64,000 bases of DNA from Limonium bicolor (taxonomy: Eukaryota; Streptophyta; Magnoliopsida; Caryophyllales; Plumbaginaceae), in NCBI GenBank assembly GCA_023374045.1, contig CM041776.1:122097000-122160999 (forward strand). Direction: 5' to 3'. Both the position numbers and the translations under genes were made by a program. Below the pieces are notes generated by a model. That model had not been told where the DNA came from, searched no databases, and was given only the letters and a program-made list of their open reading frames with translations. Of the stretch, positions 45,973-59,145 are shown one piece after another. The first letter of the stretch is position 1. Each line of letters opens with the position of its first letter.

Positions 45973-46686
45973 GGTTGTAAAAAACGGTACGGTATGGCCG
46001 TTTATACGGTGTATCGCCCGTTTTTGCAATTAAACATATTGACACGGCCGTATGAATATCGTCTCATCGAACACCCCGTCTTGTAGTGGCGTACAATCGT
46101 ATAATCATCTGTATTTCCGTATTTATTGTATTTTTAAAGAATACGGTATAAACTATTGAAAACAATAATTGATGGGAGCAAAAAGAAGACTAATTTCTTT
46201 ATTTAAATCCCTAAATAAAAATAACGTTGACCTTATATAAGGGTTTACTATAAAAAATGATGATATAAGCACCATCACCAGTAAATATAAATTGAATATT
46301 TGTAGAAAAATAACAATTATACCAATAACTTTTCTATCATACTATTTTTTGTTCTTTTTTTACTTCATAATAGTGTAATTTTTTAAAATTCACTTATGTA
46401 ACTTATTATATCACTCAACAAAACTTCTACAAAATTCATATGTTTTAAGAATGTGACAAATTTATAATATATAAATATACAATTTGAAGGTATTAATAAC
46501 GAAAATACAAATATTATGCATAAAGTAGAGCATAATTCATACTTGAAAATATTTATTATAAGTTTTTTTATTATTTTAATATTAATATTTCATCCATACT
46601 GGTTCCCCGTTTTATCCGTATCGATACTTCCGTATCACGTACTCTTAGTAGTCCGTACTGAACCCCTGTTACCATTTTTTACAACC
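45973..46686. mobile_element. small TIR element (MITE-like)
   Basis: Ends are inverted: GGTTGTAAAAAACGGTA at 45973-45989 and TACCATTTTTTACAACC at 46670-46686, one mismatch. The ends are followed inwards by further related CCGTAT/ATACGG words. No matching target duplication was seen and there is no transposase frame. Confidence 0.55.
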
Positions 46687-47390
46687 TTTGCAGCAAATGC
46701 TACGTTTGCCCACGATAAACGAACGCGACCTAAATCTTCCTTTTCAAGATTTCCTATTTTAACCGGACCAAAACCTGTGTGGTATTGATAGAGGGCGCGT
46801 TCTATAGGAGCGATTTGCCCTCTACAGTTGCTTAATGCTACTTTTGTTCAAAAGTAATGGATAAATGTCAACTTTTAATTGGTATATAACTAACCATAGT
46901 ACACTTGTCAAGTTAACATATGTTAACTAGAGAGACATTTATAATAAAGCTTGTAAACCAAGCTTTTGGAAGAGAAGTCCGAACGGACCCAGAATCTAGA
47001 ACTAGGTGGAATCACTCCAAACCCGTAAGTGCCGGTCAAAGCTACCATTGTGTTTAAAATTCTAACCGGTGTAACTGGAATTGAGCCAATGAAAATTAAT
47101 AAAGTTCTTGTGTTTCTGTCAATGTGAAATTAGACATTGGAACAAAATCAAAATAAAAGAATTTAAATAAAAGCTGAAATGTACAGAATTTATTTGAAAC
47201 AAAACCAAAACTTATTTTGAAACAGGTCAAAAACTGACAACTACAGATAAACAAACAGATGATTATGAATCCACCTAAACCAGAACCACTGAGAATCGGA
47301 TCAATCGAACGTTATACGAATCAACCCGAATGAAACCCAAAGGGCAACCACGTGATTCCTCTCATAGCAACCATTACTTCACAGTACTTA
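46687..47390. other. unassigned intergenic DNA
   Basis: About 700 bp. No gene, RNA or clear repeat recognised. Confidence 0.45.
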
Positions 47391-48437
47391 GGGTGCGTTC
47401 ACATCGGGGTAATCAGCAAAATGAAACAGAATCATTCCCTTTGTCGTTGTTTGTTTTGTATTTTTAGTGATTCGGTTTCCCATTTCAAGTTTCAAAAACC
47501 CCATATCCCTAGAAAAGCATTCCCTTTTCTCTCTCTCACCCCTCTCATCATCTTTTACATAAACAAATATTAATTTATATGGTATAAAATTTATATAATA
47601 ACTAATTTAGGAGATGCATATGAATATAAATTTAATATATATCATTAATAATTTAAAATAAATATTAATATATAATTTATAATAATATTAATATATATTA
47701 TTTATATTTGAAAAAATGAACAAATACTGTAAATATATAACTATTATTATAATTTAACTATAATAAAGTTCTAAATAATAATATATTTATTAATAAATTT
47801 TATAAATATTAATATATATAATCATTTATACATATTAGTTATAATTTAAATAAATATGAACAAACATGATATATAATATATTAATATTAATAAATATTAT
47901 TTACACTTTAGATGCTATATAAGATAAAAGATATTTATATATATTTGTATAAAAGTAAAAATTATATATATCATATAATATATGAATATATATTATTTAT
48001 AATTATATTAAATATTTTAAAATAATATTAATAATATTATTTAAAATTTAAATACTATAAAGTTAAAAAAATTTAATATATAGTTTATATAAATATTATT
48101 TATATTATTTATAATTTAAATAAATATTATTATATAATATATATTAAATTATTTATAACAAATACTATAAAATTAAAAAATTAATGTATTATATATAGAC
48201 AAATTTCAAAAATATTATATATCAGATATATAAATTTTAGTGTATATTTGATATATAATCTATATAAATAATAATATTATAATTTAATTTAAAAACTATT
48301 TATATATTATATAATTTATAAATATATGTCATATAAAAAATTAAATAAATATTAATATATTATATATAATATAATTAAATATTAACACTTCCTCATTTAG
48401 AATCAAATAACAACAAAAATTTTCAATGAACGCACCC
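47391..48437. mobile_element. AT-rich TIR element upstream of starch synthase
   Basis: Starts GGGTGCGTTCA (47391-47401) and ends TGAACGCACCC (48427-48437), a perfect 11-bp inverted repeat. The interior from about 47570 to 48400 is almost purely A and T with TATA/ATAT runs. No transposase. The right end lies about 420 bp before the SS2 start codon. Flanking bases (TTA left, ATA right) are only a weak target duplication, so the superfamily is uncertain. Confidence 0.65.
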
Positions 48438-48858
48438 ATATAATTTTGTGAATAATTTTCGGGTAATTTTCTCTCAAAAAACACATTTCGTCGATAACTT
48501 CCACTACAAAAGCTCCAGATTCATTAGTGGGTCCAAACCCAATCAACGCCTTGTCAAATTTCCGTCCTTCGTCCAGTACCACGAGTCACACGTTTCTCCC
48601 TGTTCACCTTCTCTCTTCCTTCCCTTCTCAATCTCATGTTCAGTAATCGGACAACTGACATGCCTCCCGCGTATTTCCCCACAACTTGCCGTAGCTCTTG
48701 ATTTTCATGTGCGGCTCATTCAGGCGGCGCAATTGTTTCTATCTGCCCGCTTTCCACTTAAAGGATTGACTCGATCGACATTGTTAACTACTTTGTTGAC
48801 CTCCCGAAAAGATTAGCTGCAAATAGCACTTCTTTAACGCCTGTTGTCGAACAGTTGA
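48438..48858 (+). promoter_or_regulatory. promoter and 5' leader region of the starch synthase gene
   Basis: The only DNA between the TIR element and the ATG at 48859. It becomes pyrimidine-rich (CTTCTCTCTTCC stretches near 48600-48630) as plant leaders often do. A frame of 122 codons (48448-48816) ends before the ATG; it may include upstream ATGs but I do not consider it a gene. I see no convincing TATA box. Confidence 0.5.
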
Positions 48859-51800
48859 ATGGCGTCCTTGAGTTCTTTGCCAATTTCAATTGAAGGCTCC
48901 GCTGCCGAGGGTGCTGCTTTGTCTGGGTTCAGAGTCCAGGCAACAATTCGCCCCACACACTCGGTTGATTTTGTGGTTCTCGGAGATAGAAGATGTCGGT
49001 GTTTGAAAACTTCTTCGGGTAGTTATAGTAGAAGATGGGTTTTGGGTAGCGAAAGATTAGCCAAGAGTTGCAGAAGTAGAGAAACTGCAGGGAGGTCACG
49101 GAGGATCGTTCCTCCTAGGGTGTCCGAGAATGATGGTGCTCAAGGTCAAGAAGATGACAAAGATTCGGATGATGCGCTCGAGGCGGCGATTAAAAAGAGT
49201 AAGAACCTCATGGCTATGCAAAGGGAACTACTTCATCAGGTACCTATGATGTATAATTGCTTTCTTGCTCGCCATTTTCCTGTTCCAGCACGTGTGGGAA
49301 AAAAACATTCTGGTTTTTCTTTCTTTTGTTCTAGGTTTTTATTCTCTAATCAAGCTTTTCTGTTTTGTGAATATTTTGCCCCGAAGGCGAATGAATGCAA
49401 TGATTATAAACTTCGCACAGTTTACTGAATCCAAAATTACTATCTGAGCTGATAAAAGGACAAATTTTATCTCAAGCGTAGTTTTGCTTTCTTCCCCCGA
49501 AAAGATGGGCTACTTTCTGGGAATTACTGGGCAATCTATATGCGATACTATTTTTTTTAGTTTCTGACTATATGCTTTTTTCTTTCCACTTCTTTTTGCG
49601 AATTGATGTCATGCGGCTCACCTACTTTTGATTCAACTTTTGTAAAGATTTGATCACTATCGTTGTGGGCTACCATGCACATATTGAAATTGGAATTTAA
49701 TGCTGTATCATTTCTCTATAGTGATGTTATTGAAGGAATTGGCATCACCTAATGGAGAGGCTCACTGGTTTTGCACATTATTTAACACTGTCTTTGTCTT
49801 GAGCTGATGGGCTTGTTATTAGCCTCTTGAAAGTTGGAATGGGTATTGTGGTCTGAGGTATTTCAATTACGATTCATCCTTTTCACATGTGATTTAGACA
49901 CCATGAAAGTGACATGTACTCGGGATAACTCTTAGTTTTTATTCCGGCAATTATAAGATGCTTTCGCCTTCAATATCCAGAAAGTTATAGATCTCCTTTG
50001 AGTCTATGACCCGTCTTCTCATATGAGTCACTATTAGATGTACCTTACGGGGCTGATCTCTTCTTCTCCAGTTATGACCCGGATAGAACCATGCCAAGTA
50101 TTTGTCATTGCATCATCTTGCTGGACAAAGCAGTGTTTATAAAGTTACTTAAAGCTTATGGAAAGACATTCTATCACTGGTTAAAATGTCATTCCTTCTC
50201 ATCATCATTGCAAAAAAAAAAATGTCCTCCTCGTCATCTTCTCTAAATGTCATAGTGGTGGCCAGTGTATCAAGCTTGTAGCTGAAATACAGGAAAGAGT
50301 TAAAGATCTGTTTAATGTCAAAGCTAAGCTGCCATAAACTTAATGAAAGATGAAATTTTGTGCAGGGTAGTTCTCAGCTGTAAATGGTCTTATAAAACTT
50401 TCTCTATGTATCAGCTAAGTGCAAGTAACTTCTCAATGTGCATGAACCAGGATCTTATTTCAAATAATTCAGAAATACTCACTCAGTATGCATTCTTTAC
50501 GGGTTAACTAAGATTCATTTTGGTCATTTACTACAGATTGCAGAGAGGAAGAAGTTAGTTGCCTCTATCAAAGATTCAGTAGGCAACCCTGTCGATGGAG
50601 ATACCCCTTCTCAAGAAAGTCGAACTTCTGACCTTGATCTAAGCTCTAGCAATAATAAAGTTCCAATCAATGTTGAGTCTCTCCCTGGAAAGAAGCCACA
50701 AACTTCCTCACATGTGTATAATTCCAGTTCAAGTGTTAGCTCAATTAATACAAATGCTGTTGGTGGATCGTATGATGGGGGTCCAAAATCTACTAGAAAT
50801 ATTAGTTCGGATCGTAAGGTACTGGAAAATTCAACTTCTGTTCCTAGGGTTACTTCTGGTGAACAGGGAGGGAAGCTTACAGGAAGCTCCATGCCCAGGG
50901 GTTCCTCTGAGAAGATTGAAAATAGATCTGATTTGTCAAGAAGACGCCTGAATGAGGTTAACGAGAGAGCTATCCCTACTAAATCAAATCCAGCAAGAAG
51001 TTCACCGTATTACAATGATGCTGTGGATGCTGGTGCAGTAAGGAAAGCTGAGAAGGTAAGCTCCTCACCAACCTTGAAGTCCTCTAGGACTGTTGCTTCC
51101 AGTTTAGAAGGAACATTTAATGAATCTTTGGCCATGGGGAAGACTGGTGAAACTGATGGCCCTTCACATGAATATGTTAAGCCCCCTCCACTGGCTGGTC
51201 CAAATGTGATGAATGTCATATTGGTAGCAGCTGAATGTTCTCCATGGAAAAAAACAGGTATTTTCTTCAATCTCACATGCAAAGATTGTGAACCAAGTTC
51301 TTAGATGAGAAGCTTTCCCTAGGATCATGTATGTTACACAAATTTGTATGCAAATCTCATTTCGTTTTGGCATGCTCCTTCAGAACGCGTTCCTATCTTA
51401 TTAGGAGTAGAAAATTAGGTGTGAAATATCCTCAAATGGTGCTCAGATGATGTGCACCTAATGGATGAATCTGTTGATAGCAAACAGCCAAGTATTGTAA
51501 TAGATATACTGCTTAGCTTTGACATAACTGGAAATGGGCAATTTTTATTACCAAGCTGCTGGTAAATTTAGAAATGAATGGTGATAGGATGAGAGTGTGA
51601 TGATAGATTATGTCGTGGACTGGCTTCTAGCTTATGTAATCAGGAACATCTTGATCTTTTGTAGGTGGACTGGGTGACGTGGCTGGGGCTTTACCAAAGG
51701 CATTGGCACGACGTGGGCACAGAGTGATGGTAAGTAGAATCGTGATCTTGACTGTCAAACCATGAAAATTGCTTTCCTCTCCATATCATCAATCTGTAAG

Positions 51801-54013
51801 ATTAAAATTTGGCTCTGCAATTTGTACTCTTCATCAAATCACTTTTTACTGTCAGATCATCGTACCTCGATATGGAGACTATGCTGAACCTCAGGATACA
51901 GGAATTCGGAAAAGGTACATGGTGGCTGGTCAGGTAAACAGCTGTATTGAGATCTGAATTGTGCTTGTTGACTAAATGGAGATGCTCTTGTACCCACCCA
52001 CGTTTCTAATACTATTGAATATCCTCTTCCTCAGGATATGGAAGTGAATTATTTCCACACCTACGTTGATGGAGTGGATTTTGTGTTCATTGATAGTCCT
52101 ATGCTGCGTCATATTGAGGACGATATATATGGAGGGAGCAGGCTGGTAATTTTTCGGAATTCATTGAAATTTCTGCACAAAAAGTGGGAAAAAGAATTGC
52201 TTGTCTGTAATATAAATAAAGCAAAGAAACTAGTAGGGAACGGTTCTCGTCTATGTTGAATTCTGGCATCCTGGTTGAGGGTCCTCAAAATTTGTTTGCA
52301 TGAGCTACTTGTAATTAACCATGTTTGACAGCATGGTGGCGACTATATGAAAAGGCATTAGCCATGTTACTAGTTATGAAAGAAGAATCGTCTATCTATC
52401 TATCTGTCTTGAGTTGGGTTCTCATGCAGCTCTGACAGTATATTATTGATCCAATCATGTACCCTATGATTTTCCTCTGCTTTGATAACTGATGCTTTTA
52501 TTAATGCAGGATATTCTAAAACGTATGGCTTTATTCTGTAAGGCGGCTGTTGAGGTATAATTTGAGTCTAGTCTTGTGATCCTTTCACTTCTTTTTTACC
52601 GCTCTTTTTTTTCTTTCCAGGTGGGGCATATCTGCTGACTATTGTTCGTCCAAGTTTCAAATAGAATGATTATGGTGTTGCCGTTCTAATGATATATGTT
52701 ATGAAGCTTGAGTACTGACTGATTAATCTGTAGTATTTAATATCTATCCTTGGTTGATCTAATGGAAAATACGGTTTGCTTGCAGGTTCCTTGGCATGTC
52801 CCCTGTGGCGGGGTCTGCTATGGAGACGGAAATTTAGTTTTCATTGCAAATGACTGGCACACTGCACTACTTCCTGTATATCTAAAGGCCTATTATCGTG
52901 ACAATGGGTTGATGAAATACACTAGATCTGTTCTTGTCATCCATAATATTGCACACCAGGTCTGACATCTTCCATATTTGTCCTTGCTACGTTTCTAAAT
53001 ATTCTGTTATACTCTTTATTCGAACCAGGAGTTTTGCTTAATGTTACTGCGTCCAGGGCCGTGGCCCGGTAGAAGACTTCAAGGTGGTGGATCTACCAGA
53101 GCACTACTTAGACCTCTTCAGACTATATGACCCAGTGGGTGGAGAGCATTTCAACATCTTCGCAGCTGGTCTCAAGGCTGCTGACAGAATTGTCACGGTC
53201 AGCCATGGGTACTCCTGGGAGGTCAAAACCGTTGAGGGGGGATGGGGCTTGCACAACATCATCAACGAGAATGACTGGAAATTCAGAGGGATAGTCAATG
53301 GGATCGACTATAAGGAGTGGAGCCCACAGTGTGATGAACACTTAAAATCTGATGGATACACAAATTACTCTATGGACACCCTCAAAACGGGCAAGGCTAA
53401 ATGCAAGGAGGCCCTACAGAAGGAGCTAGGTCTACCTGTGCGGCCGGATGTGCCGTTGATTGGATTCATTGGGCGGTTAGATGCCCAAAAGGGGGTAGAC
53501 ATTATAGCTGAAGCAATTCCGTGGATGATGAGTCAGGATGTGCAGTTAGTGATGCTGGGTTCAGGTCGGCCTGATCTAGAACAGATGCTGAGGAACTTTG
53601 AGAACCAGCACAAGGATTGCGTACGTGGGTGGGTTGGATTTTCAGTTAGTATGGCGCATAGGATCACAGCCGGTGCGGATATCCTTCTGATGCCGTCAAG
53701 ATTTGAGCCGTGTGGGCTGAACCAGCTTTACGCAATGTGCTACGGGACCATTCCGGTGGTCCATGCTGTTGGTGGGTTAAGGGATACGGTTCTGCCATTT
53801 GACCCATTTAGTGAGACAGGTTACGGGTGGACTTTTGACCGGGCTGAGTCGGGAAAGCTGATACATGCGCTTGGTAACTGTCTGCTGACTTATAGGGAGT
53901 ATAAGAAGAGCTGGGAAGGGCTTCAGAGAAGAGGAATGGAGCAGGATTTGAGTTGGGATAATGCTGCTCAGTTGTATGAGGAAGTGCTTGTTGCTGCAAA
54001 GTATCAGTGGTAG
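48859..54013 (+). CDS. SS2: starch synthase II, chloroplastic (eight exons)
   Basis: The product transfers glucose from ADP-glucose to growing alpha-1,4 chains and mainly makes intermediate amylopectin chains in plastids. Exons: 48859-49239, 50537-51257, 51665-51729, 51856-51933, 52035-52145, 52510-52554, 52786-52959, 53057-54013. All introns are GT-AG, the total is 2532 nt (843 residues), and phases join without a stop. The N-terminus is rich in Ser, Arg and hydroxylated residues like a transit peptide. A long Ser/Asn-rich, low-complexity arm (about 128-345) precedes the catalytic part. ADP-glucose loop KTGGLGD is at 366-372, [11 protein letters not shown] at about 660-670, [13 protein letters not shown] at about 740-752 and GGLRDT at about 764-769 (GT5 family). 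The eight-exon layout and arm length point to SSII, not SSI or GBSS. The gene looks intact. Confidence 0.93.
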
Positions 54014-54747
54014 ATTGAGATTCTAACGTCTTACACTGACTATATGATATACTCTTTTTGTACAAATTGTATCTGTAATTGATTCATGTATACGAATAGC
54101 ACTTGGAGTTGATCTAGTATATACGCTGTGTGATGACAAATTAGCCTGAAAATCTTTGAAGTCATTAAGTTCTAATCAACTACGGGGTCTCTAAGGAGAA
54201 AAAGCCCCTCCGCCCCCCACTTGAGCATTTCTGTGAATTGAGCACCACATTTTTGCGATCTGACCGACAATCGTATATTTATTCATTATTTCAAATAGTA
54301 TATTTTGTCCCCGACAATCTACAATGGGTAACGCGCGTGCAAAGCATGAAATAGTGCATGCCTTGTGTGTGATCCGGGTGTTAAAACAGAACAATCGTGC
54401 CTCCAAATTACACTCGTACCAAATTACCTACCCAGATACTATTCAGGACTTATAAATGTCCCTGAATGGATCTGGATTCAATTGTAGCCATTGGATTAGA
54501 ATAAATAAATAGAGGGACCAGATTACTATTATACCAATTATTTATTTTAGACTAGTTTAGTACCACAAATTATGGGATTCTCTATTTTCAGTTTCTATTC
54601 ACACCATTTAACAAAATACCTCACGTTCTTTTTGAATCTCTCGTGTGACGCATTGCTCTTCGCCGCCGCTCTTCGCCGCGACCTCAACCAAGAAGCTCTT
54701 CGCGGCGACCTCAACCAAGAAGCTCTTGCATAATTGGATAAGGAGCA

Positions 54748-55260
54748 ATGGCACAAGTTCCATCCGCAAGTGTTGTATTTGCTGCTGAGGCATCGGTCTC
54801 TTTGTTAGATCCTTCTCATGAGCACTATTCTGCCATGCGTAAGGAACAAGGATCCAAAATCCTTAAAAGAGTTGCTGATATTGCCGGAGGTAATTATTCT
54901 TTGCTGATGCCTTTTTTCTACAATTGTCGGCTACTTTCCTTTGTCTTTGCAGACAACCTCAATCAAATCTTTAATGTTATTCTATTGGTATGATTTACGT
55001 TGTTGAAGTTTATATTATTTGTTGGATCACTTCAATTTGATAAGTTATCAAGCTATTGAAGGTATCAATATCATGGTATAAGATATTTATCGCCATTGGT
55101 TTAGGTTGCCCGTGGAGTTGTTTCTTCTGTTTGCAGCAAAGACTGGTTGACTAATCAAGGACATGAGCAACTTTTGGATCTTTCTTCTCATTTGTTCAGA
55201 ATACTGCTCAGCAGATCAAAATTGGTCCACCAGAATGACTCTCTGCTAATTCGATACTAA
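54748..55260 (+). pseudogene. fragment of a host gene, possibly URB1-like
   Basis: Two exon-like pieces: 54748-54890 encodes SVVFAAEASVSLLDPSHEHY, then RKEQGSKILKRVADI; 55105-55240 encodes VVSSVCSKDWLTNQGHEQLL followed by SSHLFRILLSRS. They end in stops and no longer gene surrounds them. The FAAEAS...LLDPSHEHY stretch reminds me of a C-terminal segment of the plant nucleolar protein URB1, but I cannot confirm this. It may be a captured or duplicated piece. Upstream (54655-54730) there is a short direct duplication of CTCAACCAAGAAGCTCTT. Confidence 0.4.
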
Positions 55261-55439
55261 GAGTGCTGCTAGTAGCCATGGAAATTTCACATGTAAGGGG
55301 AATATATCAGCCTCATTCAGCCTTTCATTTGAGGCCTTATATCATATATGAATCATCCATCGGTTCATGTTCCAATTCAACACGCAGTGTTGGTGCTGTG
55401 CCGAGGCTTAGGGATATTCTGCTAAACACACCTCCGGCT

Positions 55440-57010
55440 CTATTCTACATATGGTTAGCCTCACTAATGAGATACCAAATGTGTTTTAATAAAGTACCAA
55501 ATGTGTTTTAATAAAGTACCATGTTACTGTCTATGTAATACCCTCTTACCCCAGAGAAAAATATCTATACCTATGCATTGCACTTAAAATATCTTAACAA
55601 AATTTTAAAATTATCATTGACAAATGATAAATTTAAGCAATATAAGTTGATGACATACCTAAAATGTATGCACAAAATATCAAGTTATTGTCTATAAAAT
55701 TCCCGTACAATATCAACAAATTACCACAAATGGTAAATGATTCTGAAAACAATGTCAATTAACAAGAAAAATCAATTGCATTAACTCTTAGAATGTAATA
55801 CCTCTTATTCAAAGAAAAATAACATACACCATGCACTTTAATTTAAATACCTTAACCATTTTTTAAAAATATAATTGAAAAGTAATAATTATTATCCACA
55901 TAAGTTGATACCTACATCTTGCATTTTGAATATCTAACTGGTTTAAAAAACACCGTTGACAATTGATAATAATTGATAACATAAGTTGACAACATACCAA
56001 ATGTTTATGAACAAAGTACCAAATTACTGTCAATATATTACCAGTACAAAATTAACAATGTACCACAATGATAAATGAAACTAGAAAAATTGAATTAAGA
56101 AAAAAAATTGAACGTTCAAACCATCATATAATACCTCTTACCCCAAAGCAAAATACCAACACCTTGCATTTCAAATACCTTAACCGGTTTTTAAAAAATC
56201 ATTGACAATTAATAATAATTAACAAAGTACCAAGTTACCGTCAATGTAATACCAGTACAAAATAAAGTGAGTACCACAATTATAAATGAAGCTGAAAACA
56301 CTGAATTAAAAAGAAAAAAATCGATTGCACAAACCAACAGAATGTAATACCTCGTACCCTCAAGAAGAATACCTATACCTTGCACTTTAAATACCATAAC
56401 TAGTTTAAAAGACACTGTTGACAATTGATAATAATTAGCAACATAAATTGACAACATACCAAATATGTATGAACAAAGTACCAAATTACTGTCAATATAA
56501 TACCATTACAAAATCAACAAAGTATCACAATTATAAATGAAGCTACAAAACACTGAATTAAGAATTGAAAAAAAATCGATTGCACAAACAATGAATTTAA
56601 TACCTTTTACCCAAAGCAAAATACCAACGCCTTTCACTATAAATACCTTAACTGATTTAAATAAGCCATTGACAGTTGACAATAATTAGCAATATAAGTT
56701 GATGAAATAGCAAATATGTATGAACAAAGTACCATCTTACTGTCAATATATTACCAATAAAATTTTATAAAGTACCACAATTATAAATGACACTGAAAAC
56801 ACTGAATTAAGAATAAAAAAATTGATTGCACAAACCATCATAATATAATACCTCTTACCGCAATGCTAAATACCCACACCTTGCATTTTAAATATCTTAA
56901 CCATTTTCAAAAAACACCATTGACAATTGATGATAATTAGCAACATAAGTTGACGACATACCAAATGTTTATGCATAAAGTACCAGTTTAACATCAACAT
57001 AAATATGTTA
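55440..57010. repeat. degenerate tandem array, unit about 220-250 bp
   Basis: About six units, each with an ACCAAATGT(G)TATGAACAAAGTACC-like start, TACTGTCAATATAATACC, ACCACAATTATAAATGA, ACTGAATTAAGAA, ATTGCACAAACCA, AATACCTCTTACCCCAAAGC and ACACCTTGCATTT words in the same order. One unit around 55850-55930 is partial. No coding capacity. Confidence 0.75.
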
Positions 57011-59145
57011 AATATGTAACTCAGTATATACTTTTCAAAAAATATAGAAAGAATATTGTAGTATTATATGGATCCAATTGGTCGGTACTTTACCTAAATG
57101 TAGGATAAAAAAATGTAGATAGATCACAACAAACCTCTTAATTATTTGAATAGTAAGAAATAATATTTTATGCATAGATTATGGTGTTTCATTCACTATT
57201 ATTAGGTATGTTGTAGTGGTATGTTGGGGGAAAATTTTAAAAATCATGAGCAGATAAATATTGAAGAAATCAAATAAATTTCAACCAAAATATCTTTCCA
57301 TATTATTCTAGATAATAAATTTTAGTTAAACAAAATATAGTAAATGAGTAAAAAGTGTAAAAACAAAGCTTCTTTCAAATAGATATAAATTTTAAAGAAA
57401 TGAAGGTACAATTTAAAAAAATTAACAACGACCACTAATTTCGTGATCTTTTTAACAATATTAGTTATATAAAATAAAAAGATGAGTAAATAGTAGAGAT
57501 TTTCCCACTAGTTAGTGCCGATAGATATATAATTTCAAATATTGAGTGGGAAGTTACAAAATAATACTAGAGCCGTATGCTTTAAATGTTATTTGGGAAG
57601 TCCAGTAATAATAGGGCAACTACCACTACATATATATTACTAAAATTAAAAATATCATCCGCCAATTAGAATTAATCCAGGACATTCAGGGACTCACACT
57701 AAGTCCAGGACGGAATCCGTTGCCTCTTGGCAGCGTTAGCCAAATTTCAGGCGGCAAGTCTAATGTGCTCGTAGATAGTATAATACTAAATATACAAAAA
57801 CAAAAAATTAATTGAACATGCCAAAATTGTAACATGATATTAATAAATGTGATTATATAAACCTGGACTTCAAAAAACCTAAATTGACTTAGAAGTAGCC
57901 TCAATTTTAGGTCTTAAATGTTAAAATTATTTTTAAGGCTCAACTGTAACTAACCTTATTTGTTCTTTATAAAACAAAGCTAGGGTTTGACTATTTACCC
58001 TAAAAATAATATGAACTGGTTTAGTAATCGTATGGTTCACTAAACCTTCAATCTCAAAAAGAAATATTAATTGATTTACTAATAATGTGGTTGTTGTAAT
58101 TTAACTATTTTTATAGATAAAGTTCAGTTTTTATTTATTATAGTATAATTGTAAAACTTATATTTTTTTCTATGCTTTTACAACTGCACTCATTTATAAT
58201 TATGTTATAAGATTTAAAACTTAGATAATCTTAAGAGTACATAATGATTATTTTCTAATTAAATTATCAAATTACTAAATTATAAATAATCCCTTACTTA
58301 TTATTCTAATTATTGTTGTAAACTAAATTTTTTAAAAAATATTTTAAACCAATTTCAGTAGTTCATATATTTAAAAAATACTTTTTGAAAAATTAAAAGA
58401 AAAGTTCCTCGCAGAAAAAGAATAAATATATCATGGCACAACGTTCAATCAAATAAAATAGCTTTTATTTTTTAAAAGGATAACATATCACTAATCTGAG
58501 ACATTCATTCCACGTGATAACCACACGAGAAAATCAATAGTTCAAATAAAAAAAATAAAAAGAAAAGTTGGGGCACACTCCGTATGTCTTCACTCTTCAT
58601 GTAGATTAAGAAGAAAATTAGGGGTCGTTTCTACTGTCATTGAAGCTATACTTTAAAAATATGTGAGCAGCTTAGGAAACATGGAGTCAGTCAGGGGGCA
58701 TTTGTTTTCGGCAGTAGAAATGGAAAAAAAAAAATTCTTCTATTTGTTGAAGCTTTTTAGTTGCTTTTTGTGATTGTCGTTTATATCATCTCATACATCT
58801 TGGTAGTATAATATCAGTAATCTTACTTGTCCATCAATTGTATAATTGATAAAGCAAAACCGTTTAATACTTGTACCTCACGGTGCGAGGAATTCGTTGA
58901 TGAAGGAGTATTAATGAAGTCAAAACACAATATCTATCCGTCAGGATCAAAATGATGCGATCAAAAGCACCACTATTATTATTATTATCTGACACATGAT
59001 ATCATAAAGACCTACTCTGAAGATCTCTTTAATCTAAATTAAGAAACCCTAATGACCCTATGCTATCAAAGACAACAAGCGCTAATCAATTGAGCATACA
59101 AATGCAAAAACCCTAATCTGTTTGGAAACACCATACCCAAACCAT
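57011..59145. other. AT-rich intergenic DNA
   Basis: About 2.1 kb with no gene, RNA or clear repeat that I can support. Confidence 0.5.

Noticed and set aside
48448..48816. 122-codon frame before SS2 as a separate gene
   Set aside because: It lies in the presumed promoter and leader, has no recognisable domain and ends 42 bp before the SS2 start.
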